This document shows positions 44,495-52,738 of a stretch of 64,000 bases of DNA, in pieces; position 1 is the first letter of the stretch; every line of letters starts with the position of its first letter. The DNA comes from Komagataeibacter oboediens (GTDB lineage: Bacteria > Pseudomonadota > Alphaproteobacteria > Acetobacterales > Acetobacteraceae): the NCBI RefSeq assembly GCF_003207815.1, contig NZ_NKTX01000001.1, forward strand, positions 186,001 through 250,000. Reading direction: 5' to 3'. The notes beneath the pieces are model-generated. The model had not been told where the DNA came from. It did no database searches and saw only the letters and a program-made list of their open reading frames with translations. The position numbers were made by a program, and so were the translations under genes.

Positions 44495-44523
44495 TTGACA
44501 GGCGGGGGGTGCGTGGGCTTGAT
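44495..44523 (+). promoter_or_regulatory. Candidate promoter before lepB
   Basis: A perfect TTGACA (44495-44500), 17 bp, CTTGAT. The -10 box is poor. It could give lepB-rnc-era their own transcript besides read-through from rpoZ-rel-acpS. Confidence 0.4.
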
Positions 44524-44586
44524 CCGCACGTTATTCGTCCGGCGCCCCGTGTCCGGTCGATGCCAGATCCGGATTGAAGAACAATT

Positions 44587-45399
44587 ATGCCAATGGACGA
44601 TAACAAGACGATTTCCTCCCCATCGGGGCCTGATGCCGCGCGTCGGGACGGGGGGCTGCTGGAACTGGTGCGTACCGTCGTGATTGCCGGGGTTCTGGCC
44701 GTTACTGTGCGCACGGTGCTGTTCGAACCGTTCAATATTCCGTCCGGTTCCATGATCCCGACGCTGCAGGTGGGGGATTACGTGTGGGTGGCAAAATACA
44801 GCTACGGCTATTCGCATTATGCGCTGCCCGGTTCGCCCAACCTGTTCGAGGGACGGATCTTCAACAGTACCCCGCACCGCGGTGATGTGGCTGTGTTCCG
44901 TTTCACCAAGGACACGTCGATCGATTACATCAAGAGGATCGTTGGCCTGCCGGGCGATACGGTGCAGATGCGCGCGGGAAAGCTGATTCTGAACGGGCAG
45001 GAAGTCCCGCGTGAGCCCGAAGGCGAATACACCGCGATAGACGAACACCGCACCCGCATGGAAGGTGACCGCTACCGCGAGATCCTGCCCGGCAGCGGTG
45101 GCCACGGCCCGGTCGCCCACGATATCCTGAAGCTGACGGATGAAGGGGGAAAGAACGACACCCCGGAATACGTCGTGCCGCCGGGTTATTTCTTTGCCAT
45201 GGGCGACAACCGCGATGACAGCGCCGACAGCCGCTTCATGGGTGACGAACCGCAGGACCTCGGCTTCGTTCCGATGGAAAACCTGGTGGGGCAGGCCAAG
45301 TGGATATTCATGTCGGTCGATAACGCCCATCCTTTCTGGCAGGTCTGGTACTGGCCGGTCGAGATCCGCTGGAACCGTCTGTTCATGGGGGTTCACTGA
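44587..45399 (+). CDS. lepB: Signal peptidase I
   Basis: The 270-aa inner-membrane protease removes Sec and Tat signal peptides. It has one N-terminal membrane anchor (VVIAGVLAVTVRTVLF), the catalytic Ser S55 in IPSGSMIPTL and the general base K116 in DYIKRIVGLPGD, and the GDNRDDSADSR box. A good HRGDVAVFR segment precedes the Lys. The ATG at 44587 has only AAGAACA as ribosome-binding site. It lies 2 bp before rnc. Confidence 0.96.
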   Translation: MPMDDNKTISSPSGPDAARRDGGLLELVRTVVIAGVLAVTVRTVLFEPFNIPSGSMIPTLQVGDYVWVAKYSYGYSHYALPGSPNLFEGRIFNSTPHRGDVAVFRFTKDTSIDYIKRIVGLPGDTVQMRAGKLILNGQEVPREPEGEYTAIDEHRTRMEGDRYREILPGSGGHGPVAHDILKLTDEGGKNDTPEYVVPPGYFFAMGDNRDDSADSRFMGDEPQDLGFVPMENLVGQAKWIFMSVDNAHPFWQVWYWPVEIRWNRLFMGVH

Positions 45400-45401
45400 T
45401 C

Positions 45402-46172
45402 ATGGACGCCGAACGCGTGCCTGCGGCGGAAATCGCCCGGCTGGAGGCGTGTCTGGACTATCATTTCACGCGGGCCGACCTGCTTTTGCGCGCGCTCACG
45501 CACCGCTCGGCCGCGCATGAACGCAATGGCGGACGCCGCACGCGGCAGAGCACGGCAAAACGCGGGGCCGGGTCCAACGAACGGCTGGAGTTCATTGGCG
45601 ACCGGGTACTTGGCCTGCTTATGGCCGAATGGCTGCTGGAACGCTTCCCCGATGAGCAGGAAGGTGCGCTTGGCCCGCGTCATGCGCACCTTGTCTCCCG
45701 CACGGTGCTGGCGCAGGTGGCCCATGCCATGGGGCTGCAGTCGGCGCTGGATGTGGCCGAACACGAAGCCCGCGCGGGCGTGCGGCAGATGGCCAATGTG
45801 CTGGCTGATGCGGTCGAGGCCATACTGGGGGCCATGTACCTGGATGGTGGTCTGGCCCCCGCCCGCGCCTTCGTGCGGCGAATGTGGAATGACTCCATCG
45901 TGGCCCAGGCCCGCCCGCCCAAGGACCCCAAGACCGCATTGCAGGAATGGGTGCTGGGGCGTGGCCTGCCGCTGCCACAGTACCGTGTCGTGTCCTCTGA
46001 CGGGCCATCGCACGCGCCGCGTTTCGTCATTGCAGTGGATGCGCAGGGCAGGACCGGGCAGGGGATCGCGGGCAGCAAGCGCGCGGCTGAAAGTGATGCC
46101 GCATCGGACCTGCTGCGCCAGCTTGGCGCGGATGGACAGGCCGCTTCTTCTACCGACCGCAAGGGACAATGA
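45402..46172 (+). CDS. rnc: Ribonuclease III
   Basis: The 256-aa double-strand-specific endonuclease processes rRNA and many other RNAs. The signature NERLEFIGDRVLG carries catalytic acidic residues, LADAVEAILGAMYLDGG completes the site, and a double-stranded-RNA-binding domain follows (DPKTALQEWVLGRGLPLPQY, GSKRAAESDAASDLL). A 15-residue insertion (GGRRTRQSTAKRGAGS) sits between the first helix and the signature. It is coupled to lepB (2-bp gap) and overlaps era. Confidence 0.96.
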   Translation: MDAERVPAAEIARLEACLDYHFTRADLLLRALTHRSAAHERNGGRRTRQSTAKRGAGSNERLEFIGDRVLGLLMAEWLLERFPDEQEGALGPRHAHLVSRTVLAQVAHAMGLQSALDVAEHEARAGVRQMANVLADAVEAILGAMYLDGGLAPARAFVRRMWNDSIVAQARPPKDPKTALQEWVLGRGLPLPQYRVVSSDGPSHAPRFVIAVDAQGRTGQGIAGSKRAAESDAASDLLRQLGADGQAASSTDRKGQ

Positions 46173-47083
46173 CCATGCAGGATCACGACAACACGACACG
46201 CTGTGGCTTCGTGGCCATTGTGGGTGCACCCAATGCGGGCAAGTCCACGCTGCTGAACCGCATGGCGGGTACCAAGCTTTCCATCGTCAGCCCTAAGGCG
46301 CAGACCACGCGTTTCCGGGTGCTGGGTATCCTCATGCGCAATCATACGCAGATCCTGCTGGTGGACACGCCGGGCATTTTCCAGCCACGGCGCAAGCTGG
46401 ACCGCGCCATGGTCGCCGCCGCATGGACGGGATCGGACGATGCCGACATCACGCTGCTGATCGTTGATGCGCGCGCGGGCATGACCGATGCCCTGCGCGC
46501 GATAGCGACCCGGCTTGCGGAACAGAAGCGCAGGCTGTGGCTGGTACTGAACAAGACCGACCTTGTCCGACGTGACGCGCTGCTGCCGCTGACGGCGGAA
46601 CTGTCGTCCATCCTGCCGGTCGAACATGTGTTCATGGTCAGCGCGCGTTCGGGCGAAGGCGTGGATGACCTGCTGGACCGTCTGGCAGCCGACCTGCCGG
46701 CAGGCCCCTATCTTTATCCCGAGGATGACCTGACCGACCTGCCGGACCGCCTGCTGGCCGCCGAACTGGTGCGCGAGCAGATATTCCTGCAGACGCATGA
46801 GGAAGTGCCCTATGCCGCGACGGCAGAGACGGAGGGATTCCAGGAACGGCCCGACGGGTCGGTGCGCATTGAGGTGACGATCTACGTGGCGCGGGCCTCG
46901 CACAAGGCCATCCTGATCGGGGAAGGGGGCAGGCGGATTCGGACCATCGGCGAAAAGGCGCGACATGAACTGACCCGCCTTCTGGGGCGTAAATGCCATC
47001 TTTTCCTGAACGTGAAGGAACGCGCGGGATGGGATGAGGAGCGCGCGCGCCTGCGCGCTATCGGCCTGGATGATGCGTCCTGA
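46169..47083 (+). CDS. era: GTPase Era
   Basis: The 304-aa GTPase assists 16S rRNA maturation and 30S assembly. G1 is GAPNAGKST (19-27), G3 is DTPG, G4 is NKTD. The C-terminal KH domain (VRIEVTIYVARASHKAILIGEGGRRI) binds the 3' end of 16S rRNA. The ATG at 46169 overlaps the rnc stop as ATGA; a second ATG is 6 bp later. rnc-era pairing is usual; recO, which often follows, is absent. Confidence 0.97.
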   Translation: MTMQDHDNTTRCGFVAIVGAPNAGKSTLLNRMAGTKLSIVSPKAQTTRFRVLGILMRNHTQILLVDTPGIFQPRRKLDRAMVAAAWTGSDDADITLLIVDARAGMTDALRAIATRLAEQKRRLWLVLNKTDLVRRDALLPLTAELSSILPVEHVFMVSARSGEGVDDLLDRLAADLPAGPYLYPEDDLTDLPDRLLAAELVREQIFLQTHEEVPYAATAETEGFQERPDGSVRIEVTIYVARASHKAILIGEGGRRIRTIGEKARHELTRLLGRKCHLFLNVKERAGWDEERARLRAIGLDDAS

Positions 47084-47108
47084 ATCCTCAAAAGAGGGGT
47101 ACATCGGC

Positions 47109-47135
47109 TTGTGGGGGGGGGCATCCCTCTATATG
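47109..47135 (+). promoter_or_regulatory. Weak promoter candidate before pyrH
   Basis: TTGTGG, 15 bp (partly a G-run), TATATG, about 65 bp before the pyrH ATG. Spacing is short, so the call is tentative. Confidence 0.3.
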
Positions 47136-47199
47136 ACAGGGCATGGCCGGGCGGCCTGCCCGTCCCTAGCCCTGTTTGCCTGACCTGCGCCGAGGACCA

Positions 47200-47943
47200 A
47201 TGACCCAGTCCGACAAACCCCAAGCTCCCACCTCCTACAAGCGTGTCCTGCTGAAGGTATCGGGGGAAGCCCTGATGGGCAGCGGATCATACGGGGTCGA
47301 TCCCGCTACCGTCGATGCCATTGCAGCCGATGTGGCAGCCGTGGCCCGGACCGGAATTGAAGTCTGCCTGGTTATCGGTGGTGGCAACATTTTTCGTGGC
47401 GTGGCCGCTGCCGCCCGCGGCATGGACCGTGCGCAGGGTGACTACGCAGGCATGCTGGCCACCGTCATCAATGCGCTGCTCATGCAGAACTCGCTCGAAC
47501 GCCATGGCGTGCCGACGCGGGTCATGACCGCCATTCACATGTCCTCCATTGCCGAGCCCTATATCCGCCGCCGCGCCGTGCGGCATATGGAAAAGGGGCG
47601 CGTCGTGATCTTTGCCGCGGGGACCGGCAACCCCTTTTTCACGACCGATACGGGCGCCGCGCTGCGTGCTGCGGAAATGGAATGCAACGCCCTGTTCAAG
47701 GGCACGCAGGTTGACGGCGTCTATTCCGCTGATCCACGCAAGGTGCCCGATGCGAAGCGCTTTGACACGCTGACCTACCGTGACGTGCTGGCCAATGACC
47801 TGAATGTCATGGATGCAGCGGCAATCAGCCTTGCGCGTGAAAACCGGTTGCCTATCGTGGTATTCAATATTCATGGAAAAGACCCCTTTACCCGTGTCAT
47901 GCGGGGCGAGGGGCGTTTCACCACCATCGTGGCGGCTGACTGA
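47200..47943 (+). CDS. pyrH: Uridylate kinase (UMP kinase)
   Basis: The 247-aa amino-acid-kinase-family enzyme phosphorylates [49 protein letters not shown] and [10 protein letters not shown] are diagnostic. ATG 47200 with GAGGA is preferred; a TTG at 47176 would add eight residues. In most proteobacteria rpsB-tsf precede pyrH; here era does. It heads the long block to lpxI. Confidence 0.96.
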   Translation: MTQSDKPQAPTSYKRVLLKVSGEALMGSGSYGVDPATVDAIAADVAAVARTGIEVCLVIGGGNIFRGVAAAARGMDRAQGDYAGMLATVINALLMQNSLERHGVPTRVMTAIHMSSIAEPYIRRRAVRHMEKGRVVIFAAGTGNPFFTTDTGAALRAAEMECNALFKGTQVDGVYSADPRKVPDAKRFDTLTYRDVLANDLNVMDAAAISLARENRLPIVVFNIHGKDPFTRVMRGEGRFTTIVAAD

Positions 47944-48019
47944 AACCGGGGCATTCCCGTCGCCCGTATATGGGGACGGCCATGCCTGACGGATCAAGAA
48001 CTGAAAAAGGAGGGCCACA

Positions 48020-48586
48020 GTGTCTGTCGATCAGAAAACCTTGCTGGCGGATCTGACCCGCCGTATGGACGGCGCCATTGAAAGCCTGCGTCGTGACTTT
48101 GCCGGCCTGCGTTCGGGCCGCGCCAGCCCGGCGCTGCTGGAACCCGTGCGCGTGGAAGCCTATGGTGGTGAAGTGCCGCTGACACAGGTTGGCTCCATCG
48201 CCGTGCCCGAGGCGCGCATGCTGACGGTACAGGTCTGGGACCGTACTCTGGTGGGCGCGGTTGAACGCGGGATCCGGGATGCGGGTCTTGGCCTGAACCC
48301 GGCGGCCGACGGGCAGACCGTGCGCGTGCCCATTCCGCAGCTGACCGAAGAACGCCGTAACGAACTGGCCCGTGCCGCGGGCAAGTACGCCGAAAATGGC
48401 AAGATTGCCGTGCGCGGCGTGCGCCGTGATGGCATGGACCAGACCAAGAAGCTGGAAAAAAGCAGCGAGATCAGCGAGGACGATGTCAAGACATGGTCGG
48501 ACGCGATCCAGAAGCTGACCGATCAGTACGTCAAGCGCATTGATGAACTGCTGGTTGAAAAAGAACGCGAGATCAAGCAGGTCTGA
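48020..48586 (+). CDS. frr: Ribosome recycling factor
   Basis: The 188-aa factor releases ribosomes from mRNA after termination together with EF-G. It starts at GTG with AAGGAGG. The three-helix bundle motifs are present: [21 protein letters not shown] at the start and [13 protein letters not shown] plus [23 protein letters not shown] at the end. pyrH-frr adjacency is nearly universal in bacteria. Confidence 0.97.
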   Translation: MSVDQKTLLADLTRRMDGAIESLRRDFAGLRSGRASPALLEPVRVEAYGGEVPLTQVGSIAVPEARMLTVQVWDRTLVGAVERGIRDAGLGLNPAADGQTVRVPIPQLTEERRNELARAAGKYAENGKIAVRGVRRDGMDQTKKLEKSSEISEDDVKTWSDAIQKLTDQYVKRIDELLVEKEREIKQV

Positions 48587-48649
48587 TAGCCCGTGAACAC
48601 CGTAACCATTGTGCTCCATCGTGTGCGTGACTGAAGGGGCAATCAGGTC

Positions 48650-49387
48650 TTGTCCGGGTTAGATCAACCAGCTTCGCCCCAACCATGCCTGCCGGAACAC
48701 GTCGCCATCATCATGGATGGAAACGGTCGATGGGCCGGCATGCACAACCTGCCGCTGCTGGCAGGGCACCGGGCAGGGGCGGAGGCCGTGCAGCGGACCG
48801 TCCGCGCCGCCACGAAACGGGGTGTGCGGTGGCTGACCCTGTATGCCTTTTCATCCGAAAACTGGCGTCGCGCCCCGGGTGAGGTGGCTGACCTGACCAG
48901 CCTGCTGCGCTATTACCTGCGGCACAAGGTGGCCGAACTGTCGCGCGAAGGGGTGCGGCTGCGGGTGATTGGCGACCTTGCCCGCTTTCCCGTCGATATT
49001 CAGGAAGAAGCCCGCCGTGCCGAGGACACGACACGTGACAACACCCGTCTGGTGCTGGTGCTGGCGCTGTCCTACGGCGGGCGGGCGGATATCGTGCAGG
49101 CCGCCAGTCGCATGGCGCAGGCCGTGGCGCGAGGGGAACTGCAGCCCGGCGATATTGACGAAACCCTTTTTGCCAGCGCCCTGCTGACGGCGGGCATGCC
49201 CGACCCTGACCTTGTGGTGCGGACCAGCGGGGAGTGTCGCTTGTCCAATTTCCTTTTATGGCAGTCGGCTTATGCCGAACTGGTTTTTCTTGATATTCCG
49301 TGGCCGGATTTTGACGCCACGCATTTCGATGCCGTGCTGGATATCTATTCACGGCGTGAAAGGCGATTCGGTGCGCGACCGGCCTGA
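48650..49387 (+). CDS. uppS: Undecaprenyl (isoprenyl) diphosphate synthase
   Basis: The 245-aa cis-prenyltransferase makes the lipid carrier for peptidoglycan and O-antigen. Motifs: IIMDGNGRWA with the catalytic Asp, FSSENWRR, and RTSGECRLSNFLLWQSAYAEL. The start is a TTG with AAGGGG upstream. Its 3' end overlaps the GTG of cdsA by 17 bp, so expression is coupled. Confidence 0.95.
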   Translation: MSGLDQPASPQPCLPEHVAIIMDGNGRWAGMHNLPLLAGHRAGAEAVQRTVRAATKRGVRWLTLYAFSSENWRRAPGEVADLTSLLRYYLRHKVAELSREGVRLRVIGDLARFPVDIQEEARRAEDTTRDNTRLVLVLALSYGGRADIVQAASRMAQAVARGELQPGDIDETLFASALLTAGMPDPDLVVRTSGECRLSNFLLWQSAYAELVFLDIPWPDFDATHFDAVLDIYSRRERRFGARPA

Positions 49388-50228
49388 AGCTGCGCCGGGG
49401 GCGGCGCCCGCTGGCGTGGCGGGGAAAAAATCAGGAAACTGGAAAGACCTGCGTGCACGTGTCCTGTCAGCCGCCGTGCTGGTGCCGTGCGTGGCGTTGT
49501 GCGTGTGGGCGGGTGGCCTGCTGTATGGCGCGCTGATCGTGCTGGCCATGGCGGGCATGGCCATGGAATGGGCGCGGCTGTTCGGTTCCGGGCTGGAGAC
49601 GCGGCGTGGACAGCTCTGTCTGGCATGGGCGGCGTGTGTCGGGGGCACGGCGCTGGCCGGCCACTGGGGCGGGGCACTGCTGGTCATGGTGGCGGCTGTC
49701 GTGCTGGGACCGGCGCTATGGGCAGGACAGGTGGCGATCGGCTGCGCCGGACTGTCGCTTCTGTGGCTGCGGTACATGAGCGAGCCGGGGGCGGGGGTTG
49801 TCCTGTTTCTGGTTGCGTGCGTGGCGCTGAGCGATACCGGGGCCTACATGACGGGACGGGTGTTTGGCGGTCCGAAGCTGGCTCCGCGCATTTCCCCGGC
49901 CAAGACATGGTCGGGTTCCATCGGCGGAATGTGCTGTGCTGTGCTGGGTGGCATGCTGATTGCAGTGATGTTGCCCGGTGCGCTGCCTGGGGCCGTGTGG
50001 CGCGGGGCGCTGTTCGGTGGCCTGGTGGCGATTGCGGCCCAGATAGGGGATCTGGGGGAAAGTGCCCTCAAGCGGGCCTGTAATGTTAAGGATTCGGGCA
50101 CGATCCTGCCCGGACACGGGGGGCTGCTGGACCGTTTTGACGGCCTGCTGGTTGCTGCCCCCATGGCGGCCCTGCTGTCGCTGGGCGCTACTGGCGGCAT
50201 TGCTTTCTGGTATGTGGGTCTGCACTGA
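49371..50228 (+). CDS. cdsA: Phosphatidate cytidylyltransferase
   Basis: The 285-aa integral membrane enzyme makes CDP-diacylglycerol. About eight hydrophobic segments are followed by the signature SDTGAYMTGRVFGGPKLAPRISPAKT and GDLGESALKRACNVKDSG...GGLLDRFD. GTG 49371 was chosen because it leaves a small overlap with uppS and has AAAGG nearby; another GTG lies at 49356. The N-terminal tail is Ala/Pro-rich and hydrophilic. Confidence 0.93.
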   Translation: MRDRPEAAPGAAPAGVAGKKSGNWKDLRARVLSAAVLVPCVALCVWAGGLLYGALIVLAMAGMAMEWARLFGSGLETRRGQLCLAWAACVGGTALAGHWGGALLVMVAAVVLGPALWAGQVAIGCAGLSLLWLRYMSEPGAGVVLFLVACVALSDTGAYMTGRVFGGPKLAPRISPAKTWSGSIGGMCCAVLGGMLIAVMLPGALPGAVWRGALFGGLVAIAAQIGDLGESALKRACNVKDSGTILPGHGGLLDRFDGLLVAAPMAALLSLGATGGIAFWYVGLH

Positions 50229-50272
50229 AGCGATGGCCGGGGCCACGAAAAGTTTTGGGGAATGACGTTACA

Positions 50273-51430
50273 ATGAAAACAGTTTCCGTTCTGGGCAGTA
50301 CGGGCAGCATCGGCTGTTCCACGGTGGACCTGCTGCTGCAGGCGCCTGACCAGTTCCGCACCGGCGCGCTGGTTGGTGGCCGCAATGTCGCCAGGCTGGC
50401 GGAACAGGCCCGTGCACTGGGCGCGCGGCGCGCGGTGATCGCCGATGAAAGCCTGCTGCCGGAACTGGAACGCCTGCTGGCCGGAAGCGGGGTTGAAACC
50501 GCTGGTGGCCGCGCCGCGGTGATCGAGGCGGCGGCCCTGCCGGTGGACTGGACCATGGCGGCAATCACGGGGGCAACCGGGCTGGAGCCGACGCTGGCGG
50601 CCGTGCGTAACGGCAGGTCCGTGGCACTGGCCAACAAGGAAGCGCTGGTCTGCGCTGGTGACGTCATGCTCAGGGCCGTGGCGGATGCCGGGGCGACGCT
50701 GCTGCCGGTCGATTCCGAGCATAATGCCGTATTCCAGTCCATGGCCGACAAGCAGGCGGATGAGGTCGAGCAGATCATCCTGACCGCATCGGGCGGCCCG
50801 TTCCGTCGTGCCAGCCTTGAGGAAATGGAAAAAGCCCCGCTGGAGGCCGCGCTGAAGCACCCCACATGGACCATGGGGGCCAAGATCACCATCGATTCCG
50901 CCACCATGTTCAACAAGGGGCTGGAACTGATCGAGGCGGCGCGCCTGTTCAACGTGACCGAGGACAAGCTGGGCGTGGTCGTGCATCCGCAGTCAGTGGT
51001 GCATGGTATGGTGCAGTACACCGATGGGTCCATCGTGGCGCAGCTTGGTTCGGCTGACATGCGCATTCCCATCGCCCATACGCTGGCGTGGCCTGCACGC
51101 ATGCCCACCAATTCCCCCCGGCTGGACCTTGCAGCCCTGGCGCGCCTTGATTTCGAGGCCCCGGATGAGGTCCGCTTCCCCGCCCTGCGCCTTGCGCGCG
51201 AATCCCTGCGGGTGGGTGGCGCGATGCCTGCGATCCTGTCCGGGGCGAATGAAATTGCGGTCGAGGCGTTCCTGAAGCGCGAAATCGGTTTTCTGGATAT
51301 TGCGCGGATCGTCGAGGATGTGATGCAATCAATCGGGCCGCAGCGCGCAGATACGCTGGAAGAGGTGCTGCACTGGGATAATGAATCCCGACGTGTGGCC
51401 CGCCAGCGTACGGTTGCCCGCGCGGCCTGA
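50273..51430 (+). CDS. dxr: 1-deoxy-D-xylulose 5-phosphate reductoisomerase
   Basis: The 385-aa NADPH enzyme makes MEP, the committed isoprenoid precursor. SVLGSTGSIGCSTVDL binds NADPH, ALANKEALV and PVDSEHNAVFQ carry catalytic/metal residues, and ASGGPFR, HPTWTMGAKI and HGMVQYTDGS complete the active site. It supplies precursors for uppS just upstream. ATG 50273 is preferred over a TTG 18 bp earlier because the Rossmann strand starts directly after it. Confidence 0.97.
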   Translation: MKTVSVLGSTGSIGCSTVDLLLQAPDQFRTGALVGGRNVARLAEQARALGARRAVIADESLLPELERLLAGSGVETAGGRAAVIEAAALPVDWTMAAITGATGLEPTLAAVRNGRSVALANKEALVCAGDVMLRAVADAGATLLPVDSEHNAVFQSMADKQADEVEQIILTASGGPFRRASLEEMEKAPLEAALKHPTWTMGAKITIDSATMFNKGLELIEAARLFNVTEDKLGVVVHPQSVVHGMVQYTDGSIVAQLGSADMRIPIAHTLAWPARMPTNSPRLDLAALARLDFEAPDEVRFPALRLARESLRVGGAMPAILSGANEIAVEAFLKREIGFLDIARIVEDVMQSIGPQRADTLEEVLHWDNESRRVARQRTVARAA

Positions 51431-51478
51431 TATGATTCTGGATGGCCTTTCGGGCCATCGGGAGATAGCGTAGCGTTC

Positions 51479-52588
51479 ATGCATGATCTGATCCGGACTG
51501 TTCTGGCTTTTTCCCTCGTGCTGGGGGTGCTGGTTTTTATTCACGAACTTGGTCACTACCTTGCCGCGCGCTGGCGCGGGGTACATGTCGAGGTCTTTTC
51601 GATCGGTTTCGGCCGTCCGCTCCTGCGCTGGCATGACAGCGTGGGCACGGAATGGCGGCTGTGCCCGGTGCCGTTGGGCGGATATGTCCGTCCCCACGGA
51701 TTCGAAGGACCGGAAGACGCGACCGAGGAACAGAAAGCCGCCTGGCAGCCCGGACGGACATTTCATGACAAGCCGGTCCTGTCCCGGGCCATCGTGATCA
51801 TGGCCGGGCCGGTCTTCAATTTCCTTCTGGCCATCGTGCTGTTTACCGGCCTGTTCGCAACGTCAGGGCAGCCGCACATCCTCAATCAGGTTGCCCAGGT
51901 CATGCCCGGCAGTGCTGCCGCCAGCGCCGGGGTGGAAAAGGGTGACGTGATCGTGCGCGTGGGCGACCATACGGTGCGCGACGTGACCGACCTGCAATCC
52001 TTCGTCAGCGGTCAGGCGGATGCCCAGACCACGCTGACCGTCCGGCGCAATGGCGCAGACCAGACGCTGCCGGTCCATATCGGCGTGGCACAGGAACAGG
52101 GTGGCGACCGCCACGGGCAGATCGGCGTGTCCTTCGCTGCCGAGATGGGCAAGCCGCAATCCCTGCCTCATGCGTTTGTTTCCGCCATCAGGGAAACATG
52201 GCATGTGTCCGTCCAGACGCTGGAAGGGCTGTGGCAGATGATTACGGGCCGGCACAGCACCAAGGACCTGGGCGGTCCGCTGCGCATTGCCCAGATGTCG
52301 GGACAGGTGGCGCAGTACGGGTTGCCCAGCCTTGTGTCGTTCATGGCGCTGCTGTCGATCAACCTCGGGCTGATCAACCTGTTTCCGGTGCCGATTCTTG
52401 ATGGGGGACGGCTGGTATTTTACGTATTTGAGGCTATTCTGGGGCGGCCGGTTTCACGCCGGGTTCAGGAAGTCAGCTTTCAGGCCGGCTTCGCACTGAT
52501 TGCCGGACTATTTTTATTTTCAACCTTTAACGATCTGTCACATTTCGGCCTGTTCCAATGGCTCGCCTCGCGCGCCGGACAGGGCTAA
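51479..52588 (+). CDS. rseP: RIP zinc metalloprotease RseP
   Basis: The 369-aa membrane site-2 protease has HELGH (residues 23-27) as zinc motif, a PDZ domain in the middle (SAAASAGVEKGDVIVRVG), and NLFPVPILDGG with the third metal ligand Asp. Only one PDZ domain is evident. In E. coli it cleaves the anti-sigma factor RseA. Its position just before bamA is conserved and links it to envelope stress and outer-membrane assembly. Confidence 0.95.
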   Translation: MHDLIRTVLAFSLVLGVLVFIHELGHYLAARWRGVHVEVFSIGFGRPLLRWHDSVGTEWRLCPVPLGGYVRPHGFEGPEDATEEQKAAWQPGRTFHDKPVLSRAIVIMAGPVFNFLLAIVLFTGLFATSGQPHILNQVAQVMPGSAAASAGVEKGDVIVRVGDHTVRDVTDLQSFVSGQADAQTTLTVRRNGADQTLPVHIGVAQEQGGDRHGQIGVSFAAEMGKPQSLPHAFVSAIRETWHVSVQTLEGLWQMITGRHSTKDLGGPLRIAQMSGQVAQYGLPSLVSFMALLSINLGLINLFPVPILDGGRLVFYVFEAILGRPVSRRVQEVSFQAGFALIAGLFLFSTFNDLSHFGLFQWLASRAGQG

Positions 52589-52738
52589 GGTGCAGCGGGT
52601 GACACAAGTGCTTGCACAGTGTGGCGTATATCGGATAGGTCCGCCACGAAGACTGATACATGACAGGAAGGGAGCCGGCCCTCCATCCGGTCATAATGCA
52701 TGGCTGATCCGCATGCCGAATGGTGAGGAATAGCGATT

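Noticed and set aside
41845-45396. A 1183-residue open frame on the minus strand, antisense to rel, acpS and lepB
   Set aside because: It is a shadow of GC-rich coding sequence on the other strand. Its composition (many His, Gln, Arg) and lack of any recognisable domain argue against a protein, while the plus strand carries well-known essential genes.
50246-50263. CGAAAAGTTTTGGGG before dxr, like one arm of the dispersed palindrome
   Set aside because: Only one arm is present, with no stem or second arm; it more likely forms the dxr ribosome-binding region.
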